This document shows positions 6,777 through 15,379 of a stretch of 64,000 nt of DNA, in pieces. The stretch is taken from NCBI GenBank assembly GCA_018000455.1, contig JAGNJW010000010.1:1-64000 (forward strand). The letters run 5' to 3'. How positions within the stretch are numbered: the first letter of the stretch is position 1; the number at the start of each line of letters is the position of its first letter. The notes below the pieces were generated by a model. That model made no database searches. It was not told the DNA's origin and saw only the letters and a list, made by a program, of their open reading frames with translations. This stretch comes from Acidobacteriota bacterium (GTDB lineage Bacteria > Acidobacteriota > Vicinamibacteria > Vicinamibacterales > UBA2999). Both the position numbers and the translations under genes were made by a program.

Positions 6777-7703
6777 ATGAGGAATGTGGTGAGTACGTCG
6801 GCGCTGTGCCTGCTGATGTCGGTCATCGGCGGCCGTGGCCTGGCCACGGGCCAGCCCGTCATGAGCTTGTCGGACACGTCCGTATCGCCTGGCGGCAGCA
6901 TCACGGTGACGATTCAGGCCGACCCAGGAGTCTACTGGGCACTGGTGGGGAGCGCGGTGAACGCTGGACTGACGCACGCGGGTGTGCCGATGGCCGTCGG
7001 GACCGACGTGACCATCCTCGGGACCGGCATCGTCCCGCCCTCGGGCCAGGTGCAGGCTCAGATCGTCCCGCCGTTCACGGGAACGGTCCTGGATCGCTAC
7101 TACCTGCAGGCGGCAACGGCGTCGTCTCCCAGCTTCGCACCTCCCGCGGTGTCGGCCGGCCAGGTGATTCGCAACCGCGACCTCGTGTCAGGCCTGAGCG
7201 GGCCTCCAGGGCCGGCCGGGCCCACGGGCGCCACTGGTCCGGCGGGTTCAGCGGGTCCGCAGGGCGCCCAGGGGGCGCAGGGATCACAAGGTCCTCAAGG
7301 ACCTCAGGGCCCACAGGGCACGTTTGTTGCCCCCCTGGTTACCGAGCGCGCCTTCAGCGACCCGCCCGTGACCCAGACGCATTACGAGGGGCCCGGCTGG
7401 ATTCTTGAGACGACAGATGCCAGCACGCTCCGACTGCGCGCCATCGGATCGGCGGTCCGATCCTTTTCGTTTATCTACCCGGCCAGTTGCGGCCTGACCG
7501 TTCCCGGTACCGCCACGATGCAGGCACGGCACCGGACCGCCGGGAGCGACGGCACCACGCTCGACGCCACGTTCTGCAACGAGGGCAGCACCATTCTGGT
7601 CTCGGTCCATCACTACAACGCTCTCGGCGGCGGCAGCCAGTTCACCCAGTTCCGCTGCATGCGGAGTTCGGGCAACGTGAACGTGTGCCAGCGGTCGTAT
7701 TGA
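6777..7703 (+). CDS. Secreted protein with collagen-like Gly-X-Y repeat
   Basis: The 308-residue product has a signal peptide (about residues 1-25) and an N-terminal beta-rich segment ([15 protein letters not shown]). Thirteen perfect Gly-X-Y triplets follow at about residues 142-180, first GPP/GPA/GPT types and then GPQ/GAQ types. A C-terminal domain of about 120 residues with five cysteines completes it. Collagen-like stalks trimerise and hold a globular domain away from the cell surface. GGAGG lies about nine bases before the start. The C-terminal domain is not one I can name; it may be the trimerising or binding head. It stands alone, divergent from the damaged kinase-like gene upstream. 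Confidence 0.85.
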   Translation: MRNVVSTSALCLLMSVIGGRGLATGQPVMSLSDTSVSPGGSITVTIQADPGVYWALVGSAVNAGLTHAGVPMAVGTDVTILGTGIVPPSGQVQAQIVPPFTGTVLDRYYLQAATASSPSFAPPAVSAGQVIRNRDLVSGLSGPPGPAGPTGATGPAGSAGPQGAQGAQGSQGPQGPQGPQGTFVAPLVTERAFSDPPVTQTHYEGPGWILETTDASTLRLRAIGSAVRSFSFIYPASCGLTVPGTATMQARHRTAGSDGTTLDATFCNEGSTILVSVHHYNALGGGSQFTQFRCMRSSGNVNVCQRSY

Positions 7704-7909
7704 TGTCGCATGCCTTCTGGCACGCACGAATCGAACCGGTCGCAGGAACGTCCACGACTTCAAGTACTTCGAGAAGAACTCCTCCTCGTTCCTGGCTCTG
7801 AGGGGGACCAGTGTAGCGCTGCCGCGCGTGACGATAGCGACATTAGCTGGGCGGGGGTGACGCCATCGTTGACATCGAGCTGACGGTAACGTGACGCGGC
7901 GACCCCGGA

Positions 7910-10357
7910 CTACTCCAGCCGCAGCGACTGCACGGAGGCGATCGAGGTGGCCCGTCGGGCCGGCACGTAGCAGGCTATCAATGTGACGATGGTCAAGGCA
8001 CCCGTCACGCCGCCAACGGCTCCGAGTGGGGCCGCGGGCAACTCAGGAATCATCGCGGCGAGCAGATGCGCAGCCGCAGCCGCGCCGCCGAGCCCCAGGA
8101 TCGTTCCCGCCACGACCAGCCGGAGGCCCTGTCCGAGGACCAACTGGAGCACGTCGCGCTTCTGTGCGCCGAGTGCCAGGCGGATGCCGAATTCGCTGGT
8201 TCGTCTCGCGACCGAGTACGACATCACCCCGTAGATGCCGCCCACGGCGAGCAACAGTCCGAACACCCCGAAGGCGTTCAACAAGCTCCCGAGAGACGAA
8301 CTGCCGGCCAACGCTGTGTCGATGCTGTCACGAAGAGACACGGTGTCGCGGGCTGCCAAGTCCGGATCGATGTCTGCCAGGACACTGCGCAGAAGCGGGG
8401 CGGCGGCTCCCGGCGGCCCGGATGTTCTGACGGCAACCGACACGCCGTCGCGTGCGTATTGCGAGTACTGATACAACGGCGCGTAGATCTGGAGCTGCGA
8501 GACCGGTGCGAGCAGGCTGGCCGGAAACTCCACGTCGTTGACGACGCCCACAATCTCGCGCCACGTCGGGTGGTCGGGATTGTCCCCGGCGCTGATGCGT
8601 CTCCCGATGGCGCTTTCGCCTGGCCAGAACGACCGCGCCAGTGCCTCGTTGACAATGACCACCGGTGGGTGATCGTCATCGTCGGTCGGAGTGAACGGAC
8701 GGCCGTCCCTGACGGTCATGCCCAGAGTGTCGAAATACGCCGACGAGACGGCGTCGAAGTAGGCGGTTGGCTCCTCGCCCAGGACGTCGGGCAGGGTGGT
8801 GCCTTGGATCTTCACGGGCATTCCCCACGTGCCGAACGACGTCACCGGGAGCGACAATGCCAGGGCGGTGCGCTCGACACCGGGCAACGCCACCATCCGT
8901 GCTTCGAGTTCGTTGAAGAACGCGAGCCGCGGACCGGGGTTCTCGTAGCGCGGCGTGTCCAGGGTGAACCGGGACGCCAGGAGGCCGTCGACCGCCCATC
9001 CTGGATCGCTGCGGACGAATCGGGACAGACCGTCGACGAACATCGCCCCCACCGACAGCAGGAGTAGGGCGAGCGCCACCTCGCCAACGACCAGGGCGTG
9101 TCTCAAACGGCTCTGTGGGCCTCCTTCGGTAGCACCGCGCGTCGTGGTGTGGAGCGCCCGGTCAATACCCGGACGTGAGACCACCCACGCGGGAATTGCG
9201 CCAAACAGCAACGCCGTCACCGCGGCGCACGCGAACGTGAATCCCAGGACTCGGTAGTCGAGGGCAAAGGTCATGCCGGGGAGGTTGGCAAACAGGATGC
9301 GTTCGAGAAACGTCACGCTCGGCACGGCGACGAGCACTGCCAACGCTCCCCCGGCCACCGCGACCAGCAGACTCTCGACGAGGCACTGCCGTATCAATCG
9401 CGACCGGCTGCTGCCGAGCGCGACGCGAATTCCGAACTCGCGCAGCATCGATGTGGTCCGCGCCAGCTGGAGATTAGCCAGGTTGACACACGCAACCAGC
9501 AGCACCAGCCCGGCCAGCGCAAAGATGCCCCAGAGGTAGCGCGCGGAGCCGAACGACACGTCGCGGAGCGTGGCCAGCCGTATCCCATCGATGGAGTCAC
9601 GCCCGCTCCGCTCCTGCCAGAGGCGCCGGGCAAGTCCGTTCATCGCACTCTCCGCCTGTTTGACGGCAACGCCGTCCCGCAGGCGCGCCAGGATCCGAAG
9701 GGTGCCGTTGCCCGCATTCCGGCGCTCGTCCGCCGTCACGAGCGAAAGCGGTTGCCACAGATCGACGGCGCGCTCGAGCACCGCCCCGCGCATCACACCG
9801 ATCACCTCAACCGCTTCGCCGTTCAGTTGGATCGTGCGGCCGATGACGTGCCGATCGCCGCCAAACCAGTCGAGCCATGCCCGAGGGCTCAACACCGCGA
9901 CTGGATGCGCTCCAGGCTTGGCATCGTCGGCGGTGAAGCCCCGCCCGAGCAGGGGCGCGACCCCCAGCGTCTGGAAGAGTTGGGCCGTGGCGAGCATGCC
10001 CGACACCGACGCTTCAGGCCTGCCGGGTTCGGCGAGCGTGGGGCGGTTCTCTCGAAAGGCCACCATGTGCTCGAACACGTCGTTGTGCTCTTCGTAGGAG
10101 AGAAAGTCGACACTCGTGTGTGGCCCGCTCTGAGAGGTCTGCCCCGTTCGGAAGAGGTGTACGAGCTGGGCTTCGTCCGGGTACGGCAACGGTTGAAACA
10201 ACAGGCCGTTGACAACGCTGAAGACGGCCGTGTTGATGCCGATTCCGAGGCCCAGGGTCAGCACCGCGACCACCGTGAAGGTCGGAGTCCGTATCAGCCG
10301 GCGTAGCGCATACTTGAGGTCGGACTGGAGATCGCGGAAGAGGGCGCGCACGTCCAT
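7910..10357 (-). CDS. ADOP-type permease: MacB/FtsX-family orphan ABC permease
   Basis: The 815-residue inner-membrane protein has the acidobacterial duplicated orphan permease architecture. A short cytoplasmic start (MDVRALFRDLQSDLKYALRR) leads to the first membrane helix (FTVVAVLTLGLGIGINTAVF), a large periplasmic MacB_PCD domain (about 55-260), an FtsX block (about 285-440), a second periplasmic domain and a final FtsX block ending in PARRATSIASVQSLRLE. No ATPase is adjacent, as is typical of this family, whose substrate and energy source are mostly unknown. The start at 10357 is set by homology; in-frame sequence upstream lies opposite another gene and has no similarity. A PadR regulator, the usual neighbour, is missing. 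Confidence 0.92.
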   Translation of the reverse strand: MDVRALFRDLQSDLKYALRRLIRTPTFTVVAVLTLGLGIGINTAVFSVVNGLLFQPLPYPDEAQLVHLFRTGQTSQSGPHTSVDFLSYEEHNDVFEHMVAFRENRPTLAEPGRPEASVSGMLATAQLFQTLGVAPLLGRGFTADDAKPGAHPVAVLSPRAWLDWFGGDRHVIGRTIQLNGEAVEVIGVMRGAVLERAVDLWQPLSLVTADERRNAGNGTLRILARLRDGVAVKQAESAMNGLARRLWQERSGRDSIDGIRLATLRDVSFGSARYLWGIFALAGLVLLVACVNLANLQLARTTSMLREFGIRVALGSSRSRLIRQCLVESLLVAVAGGALAVLVAVPSVTFLERILFANLPGMTFALDYRVLGFTFACAAVTALLFGAIPAWVVSRPGIDRALHTTTRGATEGGPQSRLRHALVVGEVALALLLLSVGAMFVDGLSRFVRSDPGWAVDGLLASRFTLDTPRYENPGPRLAFFNELEARMVALPGVERTALALSLPVTSFGTWGMPVKIQGTTLPDVLGEEPTAYFDAVSSAYFDTLGMTVRDGRPFTPTDDDDHPPVVIVNEALARSFWPGESAIGRRISAGDNPDHPTWREIVGVVNDVEFPASLLAPVSQLQIYAPLYQYSQYARDGVSVAVRTSGPPGAAAPLLRSVLADIDPDLAARDTVSLRDSIDTALAGSSSLGSLLNAFGVFGLLLAVGGIYGVMSYSVARRTSEFGIRLALGAQKRDVLQLVLGQGLRLVVAGTILGLGGAAAAAHLLAAMIPELPAAPLGAVGGVTGALTIVTLIACYVPARRATSIASVQSLRLE

Positions 10358-10545
10358 GTCGCACGCTAAATGCAGGATGCCTGCCACATGACGCCCAGTA
10401 GCGATCCGGTCTGGAATTCGCGGGTTTGGGCCGACGGTCGCGCCGGCCCGGCCGCGCCCAGACTGTCCGCTTGCGGGACGCGAGTGTTCGGCACGCGCTC
10501 GCAGGTCGAGGTGTGCCAAGGGCACGTCACCGTGACGTCGGATCC

Positions 10546-10815
10546 TCAGCGCGGCGACCCGAGATAGCGGTCGAACCGGTCGATCGTCTCGCCGCCGAAC
10601 GCCTCGTTGGGCGAGAGGTCGTGACCCGTGTCGAGCACCACGCGCCGCCGCTTGTCGGCAGGCGTCCCGAGAGTGTTGAATATTGGACGCCCCCACCCCA
10701 GGGCCTGGGCACCGCGATGCGAGGGCTGCGCATCGGACGACTCTACCGGCGCGACCAGCAGCACTGGATCGGAGGATGCCGTCCCTGTAGACTTCGGGAC
10801 CTCGGATGCCCCCAA
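10546..10815 (-). pseudogene. C-terminal fragment of an alpha/beta-hydrolase (prolyl-oligopeptidase-like)
   Basis: The minus frame ends with FNTLGTPADKRRRVVLDTGH followed by FDRYLGSPR. This is the usual end of dienelactone-hydrolase or prolyl-oligopeptidase-like domains, where the His of GH is the catalytic histidine. A preceding stretch (VLLVAPVESSDAQPSHRGA) resembles an earlier piece of the same fold, but the segment that should link them, including the Asp loop, is missing, and so is the Ser elbow. It overlaps the start of the opposite-strand TPM gene. It is a deletion remnant, not a working enzyme. Confidence 0.5.
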
Positions 10816-11780
10816 GCCGAACCCGCTTGCCTGTCACAAGCCTCGTGTGCCTGCACGCAGCCCTCGGCGCGAGTGTGTCGCTGCTCCTGGTCGCCGTTCT
10901 CCAAGCACAGCTGCCACGGCCGTCCGGAGCCGTGAACGACCTCGCCGGCGTGTTGACGGCAGACGAAGAACGCACCCTCACCGCACTGGTCGAGCGCGTC
11001 GAGGCGGCCACCAGTGCCGAGATCGCGGTCGCCACCGTGGCATCGCTCGACGGGATGTCGGTCGACGAGTACGCCACGCGGCTGTTCGCCGAGTGGGGCG
11101 TCGGCCGGGCGGACAGGGACAACGGTGTGCTGATCCTGGTGGCGCCGGCCGAGCGCGAGATGCGCATCGAGGTCGGCTACGGGCTCGAGGGTGTGCTGCC
11201 CGACGGCCTGGCCGGGCAAATCATCCGCGAGACCTTCCTGCCGCGGTTTCGCGACGACCAGTACGGCGCCGGCATCCTTGAGGGCACGACTCGCGTAGCA
11301 GAGGTGGTCGAGCGCAACGAGACGCTGACGCCGGCGCAGCTGGCCGCGCTCGACCAGGCATCAACAGGCGTCGCCATCGAGTGGCTGATCGTGCCGTTTC
11401 TCAGCATCTTCATTGCGATCGGCTTCGGCATGCTCGGCGCGGGCGTGGGCGCTCAGGCGACCGGGCCGATCGTGTTCGGCGTGATCTTTGGCGGCGTGCC
11501 GCTGCTCATCGTGGCGGCCTTCTCGCAAGGACTGGTCGCGTGGGGCGTGCTCGCGCTGGCGCTGGTCGCCGCGGTGATCGGCTTCCGGATCGGGCGCCGT
11601 CCCAAGACGCGGGCCGGCCTGCGCGGCACCGGCGGGGCGTCGAAGAAGGGCTGGGAGTGGGGCAGCGGCGGCTCGTCGGGTGGATCGAGCGGGTCGAGCG
11701 GCTCGAGCGGCTCGAGCGGCGGATCGTCGAGCTTCGGTGGCGGCAGCTCGGGCGGCGGTGGGGCCAGCGGACGCTGGTGA
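10806..11780 (+). CDS. TPM-domain (YgcG/Psb32-type) membrane protein with Gly/Ser-rich tail
   Basis: This 324-residue protein has a signal sequence, then a TPM (YgcG) domain at about 40-190: VNDLAGVLTADEERTLTALV, EIAVATVASLDG, GRADRDNGVLILVAPAEREM, GYGLEGVLPDGLAGQI. Two hydrophobic segments follow (about 200-255), then a cytoplasmic or surface tail of Ser-Gly repeats ending GASGRW. The Gly/Ser tail is characteristic of the family, whose members are linked to membrane protein repair or phosphatase activity, though the biochemical role is unsettled. A terminator-like hairpin follows ten bases after the stop. Confidence 0.88.
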   Translation: MPPSRTRLPVTSLVCLHAALGASVSLLLVAVLQAQLPRPSGAVNDLAGVLTADEERTLTALVERVEAATSAEIAVATVASLDGMSVDEYATRLFAEWGVGRADRDNGVLILVAPAEREMRIEVGYGLEGVLPDGLAGQIIRETFLPRFRDDQYGAGILEGTTRVAEVVERNETLTPAQLAALDQASTGVAIEWLIVPFLSIFIAIGFGMLGAGVGAQATGPIVFGVIFGGVPLLIVAAFSQGLVAWGVLALALVAAVIGFRIGRRPKTRAGLRGTGGASKKGWEWGSGGSSGGSSGSSGSSGSSGGSSSFGGGSSGGGGASGRW

Positions 11781-11789
11781 CGGTCACGG

Positions 11790-11815
11790 GCGGGGCGCCT
11801 GCGCACCCGCCCCGC
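11790..11815 (+). terminator. Terminator-like hairpin after the TPM gene
   Basis: GCGGGGCG (11790-11797) pairs with CGCCCCGC (11808-11815) around a ten-base loop, and is followed by a pyrimidine-rich run. It starts ten bases after the stop codon. The T-tract is weak. Confidence 0.45.
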
Positions 11816-12194
11816 AGAACGTCCCTTCCCTTTCACGGACTACTCCTATTGATGTGCAACATGGTGTCCATGTTCATGTTGCAAGGTACTGGCTCACCGA
11901 AGGCGGAGGCCATTCGGGTCTCACCTCGGGCTGGAACGGCCAAACAGCTGCCTCGGCAGCCGGCGCGCCACCTTGGTGGCCATGAGGTCCGCACCGTTCA
12001 TCAGAAAGCGCAGGCGGGCCGCACTCTCGGCCCGGCGCGTTTGAGGTGTCGTGCGTCGATCAGATCTTGTTTCCGCCTGCTGGCACTTGACCTGTGCCTT
12101 CCAGTGCTCAAGATCCGGCAGCGCGACCCGGACCGAGCGGCATCCTGGGCCAGCGGCTACGGTCGACGGTGGGCGTCAGCAGAATCCCGACGTG
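11816..12194. other. Intergenic stretch with one possible coding relic
   Basis: No intact gene. The minus frame ending in a TGA at 11923-11921 reads AESAARLRFLMNGADLMATKV followed by ARRLPRQLFGR. It has the composition of a real C-terminus, perhaps of a short-chain dehydrogenase, but has no start and no upstream similarity. The rest shows nothing. Confidence 0.3.
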
Positions 12195-13421
12195 CTACGG
12201 CAAGGGCACGTCCAGTCGCGTCGGCACGTGCAAGTGCTTACCGAGCACGCCGACGCCGTCGGTGAACTTGAACCCCCAAATCCACAACGTGTCGTCGGTC
12301 GTGACGGCGAATGAGTGCGGGCCCCCCAGGTACAGCGCCGAGACGTTGGCGATGCCCGTCACCTTCGCCGGCCGTTGATGGTACCCGCCGGACGTGCCGA
12401 CGCCGATCTGCCCCCAACCGTCGTGGCCCCACATGCGCAGCGTGCCGTCGCGCAACAGCGCGGCCGCGTGTCCCAAGCCGAGGCCGAGGCTCTTTGCGCC
12501 GGCCACGCCGTTCAGCTGCAGCGGCAGTAGATTGCGCCCGCCGGGTTCGTCGGGTGACATCGGGCCAGCGCCGTTGCCCATCTGGGCCGAGGTGTTCGAC
12601 CCCCACAGCCACACCGTGCCGTCGTCCTTGACCGCGCCGGAGACGCCCTTTCCGCCCCCGGTGCCGGCGGCGATCGCCACGACGTGGTCGAGCCCGGTCA
12701 CCTCCCCGGCGGTCCACCCGGTGTCGCGCGTTCCGTTGCCGAGCTCGCCGTCGCCGTTCGAGCCCCACGACATGACGCGGCCGTCCTGCCGCAGCGCGAG
12801 GTTGTGCCGACCGGCGACTGCGATCTGCGTGATCCCCTCCAGGCCGAGCACGCGGGCGGGCCCAATGGCTCTCAACGGACGCAGCGTCGTCGGCTTGCCG
12901 TCGCCGATCGCGCCGTCGTCGCGCGTCCCCCACGCCCACACGGTGCCGTCCTGCCGCAAGGCAACCGCGTGTTTCGTGCCGGCCTCAATCTGGATGACCT
13001 CGGTGAGGCCCGACACGCGCACTGGCGTATACGACGGCTTCGGATAGATGCCAAGCGTACCGCTGGCGCCCATGGCTCCGTTACCGAGCTGGCCTTCGTC
13101 GTTGGGCCCCCACGCCACGACGGTGCCGTTCTCGAGCAGCGCGTATGAGGTGGGTTCGCCGATGGCCACCTGCAAGGCCTTGTCAGGCAGGTCGATCACC
13201 ACGGGCGCCGCGATCGCGCGCGTGCGCGACGGGGGCCTGGCCGCCTGTCCATCGGCGTCCGGTCCCCAGAACACCACCGAGCCGTCGGCTTTGACGACGA
13301 GCGCGCCGGCGCCGATCGCGATGTCACGAATGCGCGCGGAAGCAGGGACAGACTGGGCGCTGGCGAGGGGCCCGAACAGAAGGGCGACAAGCGTAACGAC
13401 GGCAACCGCGGTGTGGGGCAT
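12195..13421 (-). CDS. Secreted RCC1-repeat beta-propeller protein
   Basis: The 408-residue product has a signal peptide (PHTAVAVVTLVALLFGPLASA) followed by six to seven RCC1 blades. Blades are recognised by recurring VAIAAG or IAVAGRHNLALRQDG and VWAWG/VMSWGSNGDGELGNG motifs at about 50-residue spacing (WGPNDEGQLGNG, WGTRDDGAIGDG, WGSNGDGELGNG, WGSNTSAQMGNG, WGHDGWGQIGVG). The protein probably acts as an exported binding scaffold; bacterial RCC1 proteins have no established single function. It stands alone, with no operon partner. Confidence 0.92.
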   Translation of the reverse strand: MPHTAVAVVTLVALLFGPLASAQSVPASARIRDIAIGAGALVVKADGSVVFWGPDADGQAARPPSRTRAIAAPVVIDLPDKALQVAIGEPTSYALLENGTVVAWGPNDEGQLGNGAMGASGTLGIYPKPSYTPVRVSGLTEVIQIEAGTKHAVALRQDGTVWAWGTRDDGAIGDGKPTTLRPLRAIGPARVLGLEGITQIAVAGRHNLALRQDGRVMSWGSNGDGELGNGTRDTGWTAGEVTGLDHVVAIAAGTGGGKGVSGAVKDDGTVWLWGSNTSAQMGNGAGPMSPDEPGGRNLLPLQLNGVAGAKSLGLGLGHAAALLRDGTLRMWGHDGWGQIGVGTSGGYHQRPAKVTGIANVSALYLGGPHSFAVTTDDTLWIWGFKFTDGVGVLGKHLHVPTRLDVPLP

Positions 13422-13633
13422 GCGTGGACTCTATCGCTGAAGCCGGTGCATCACGTAGCCGTCTTCGGCATGGCCCCTGGTCTCGACCCCGTGGCCGTGT
13501 CGCGTAAGGGGTGGAACCGACATGAGACTGTGGGCGCCTCCATTCACCTGATTGGCCAGAGCGTGGGCTCCACGCCGATCGTTGTGCAGGTTCAAGTGGG
13601 TGCTGTCGGGAACAAGGATTCCGTCACGCCTCG

Positions 13634-13721
13634 TTGACCGCCCTCTGGCAGCTCCCGTCGAATGGCTTGGATGCGCCCTTGACGATCTCGTCGACCGACG
13701 CCTCGCAGGCGAACTGCGTCC
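13634..13721 (-). pseudogene. Decayed duplicate of a SCO1 3' end
   Basis: On the minus strand positions 13721-13675 match the SCO1 gene at 53187-53233 in 45 of 47 bases by direct comparison, encoding EASVDEIVKG in the same frame. Similarity continues with small gaps through the region matching 53234-53285, beyond the SCO1 stop codon. The rest of the gene is absent. It is therefore a copy of a DNA segment from a SCO1 locus (this one or a close paralogue) rather than conserved protein domain evolution. Confidence 0.75.
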
Positions 13722-13740
13722 CCAGCCCCAGACGCGTCGG

Positions 13741-15348
13741 TCACCCGCCGAGCGACTTCAGGCCGGCCACGAACGTGCTCCACGGCACCGGCCGGCCGTG
13801 CACGGGCGCAAGCGTCTGCACGTTCAACTTCATGCGCGCCACTTGAGCACTGAGCGAGCGCATCGCGGGTAGCTGCGCGGCCTTCGGCGGTTCGTGCGTG
13901 TCGAACAGGTCGGCCTGAAACGCGATCCGCTCGGCCGGCAGATAGGCCATCAGCATGCCTTCGACGTGCCGGAGCGGCTGCACGTAGTAGACACGCAACA
14001 GACGCGAGTCGTCGGCAATCGTGTAGCTCTCCTGCACGGCCTCGTAGTTGTAGCCCTCGGCCAGTTCGGTGGGCGGCCATCGCGACACGATGTCGGGCGA
14101 GACGGTCCGTGGCTCGTAGTTCAGGACGTCACTGTTGAGGAACGGGATGTTCTTCCCGTGCGCCACGATCGTCGCACCGATGTGGAGGTAGGTCCGCAGG
14201 CCGCCGATGTGGTCAAAATGTGGGTGTGAACTGATCAGCCATCGGATCGGCCTGCCGGGCGCGAGCTTCACGACGGCCTCGATCACCGCCAGGCTTCGCG
14301 ACTCGTCTCCGGGTGCTTCGAACACCGCGAGGAAGTCCTTGAACTCCACGAGGTAGCTGTTGGCCGGCCCGCCACCGAGTAGGTAGACGCCCTCCGCCAG
14401 CTTCTCAACGACCACAGGCGCCACAGCAGGCGCTTGCGCGACTGCGGGAGGCACCGGCACCGAATCGCCGCACGCGTTGGGCCGCACGTCGGGAAACCTG
14501 CCGCCGTAGCCGTTGTGACCGGTGCTCTGCCGGTAGAACTGCCAGTTGTCGTCCCAGCCATGGTGCGAGTGCCACGCAATCGGCCACCTCACGTCGCCGA
14601 ACGTCATCTGCTCGGTCGACTCGTGCTCGATGTTGAAGTCGCCGAGCGAGGGCTCACTCACCGTGGTCTTGATCCGCTGGATCTGATTCAGCGAGTTGAT
14701 GGTGGCATCCACGCGGTACTTGCCGAACATCGTGATCGCCACGACGTGCATCCGCTCCGGCGCCACCACGTTGCCATCCCGGCCCTTCTCGATCTGCTCC
14801 CACCTCCAGAAGGCCACCGGGTTGGCACCCGGCAGCCGCGCGGCCTTGAGGAACCCGGGCGGGTTCAGCCAGAGGTCGAGCCGGTACCACTCGGCCAGCT
14901 CCGGCGGCACGGCCACCGGCGCTTGGTCGCCGTCGATGTGCCAGGCGTGCGCCCCGTTCACGATGTGCGTCTGGCGCGTGGCGCGCTGCGTCGGCGTGCC
15001 GCCCTGCCAGCCCAGGCCGTACTTCCACGAGGCCGGATTCAGACCCGGCTTGCGGTCGAAGGTCTCTTTGCTCGTGCCAGTGTCCCAGTTGATCGTGCGT
15101 GTGTAGTTGGCCATCGCGTCGATGCGTGGCCAGTCCACATTGATGGCGTTCTCTGTGGTCTGGCCGACGGCGGCGCTGTAGCCGGTGCCCGAAAACGTGA
15201 TGCACCGGAGGCTGGCTTCGCCAATCTCGCGTGAGGCAGCGGCCAGGAGAGGCGCCGGGTCCACGTAGCCCGGAGGAAACTGAGCGCCCGGGACGGCGCC
15301 TCCGGCCATGGCCACGAGTACGACTACGCCCGTCAACTTCTTGGCCAC
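13741..15348 (-). CDS. Exported metallo-beta-lactamase-fold hydrolase
   Basis: The 535-residue product starts at a GTG with AGGAGG just upstream and has a signal sequence (KKLTGVVVLVAMAGGAVPGA). The first half (about 35-315) is a large N-terminal domain found with such enzymes in Acidobacteria and has no motif I can assign. The second half is an MBL fold. LISSHPHFDHIGG (near residue 375) is the zinc motif HxHxDH, followed by HVEGMLMAYLPAERIAFQADL and the closing LAPVHGRP histidine. Substrate unknown. It is last in the sugar/glycoconjugate cluster, 31 bases after the GH3 gene. Confidence 0.88.
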   Translation of the reverse strand: MAKKLTGVVVLVAMAGGAVPGAQFPPGYVDPAPLLAAASREIGEASLRCITFSGTGYSAAVGQTTENAINVDWPRIDAMANYTRTINWDTGTSKETFDRKPGLNPASWKYGLGWQGGTPTQRATRQTHIVNGAHAWHIDGDQAPVAVPPELAEWYRLDLWLNPPGFLKAARLPGANPVAFWRWEQIEKGRDGNVVAPERMHVVAITMFGKYRVDATINSLNQIQRIKTTVSEPSLGDFNIEHESTEQMTFGDVRWPIAWHSHHGWDDNWQFYRQSTGHNGYGGRFPDVRPNACGDSVPVPPAVAQAPAVAPVVVEKLAEGVYLLGGGPANSYLVEFKDFLAVFEAPGDESRSLAVIEAVVKLAPGRPIRWLISSHPHFDHIGGLRTYLHIGATIVAHGKNIPFLNSDVLNYEPRTVSPDIVSRWPPTELAEGYNYEAVQESYTIADDSRLLRVYYVQPLRHVEGMLMAYLPAERIAFQADLFDTHEPPKAAQLPAMRSLSAQVARMKLNVQTLAPVHGRPVPWSTFVAGLKSLGG

Positions 15349-15379
15349 GACTCCTCCTGTATCGGCGTCGGCGGACGCG

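Noticed and set aside
7704..7760. Third att-like repeat near gaatcgaaccgg
   Set aside because: Similarity to R1/R2 is limited to about 12 bases and no integrase-end sequence accompanies it.
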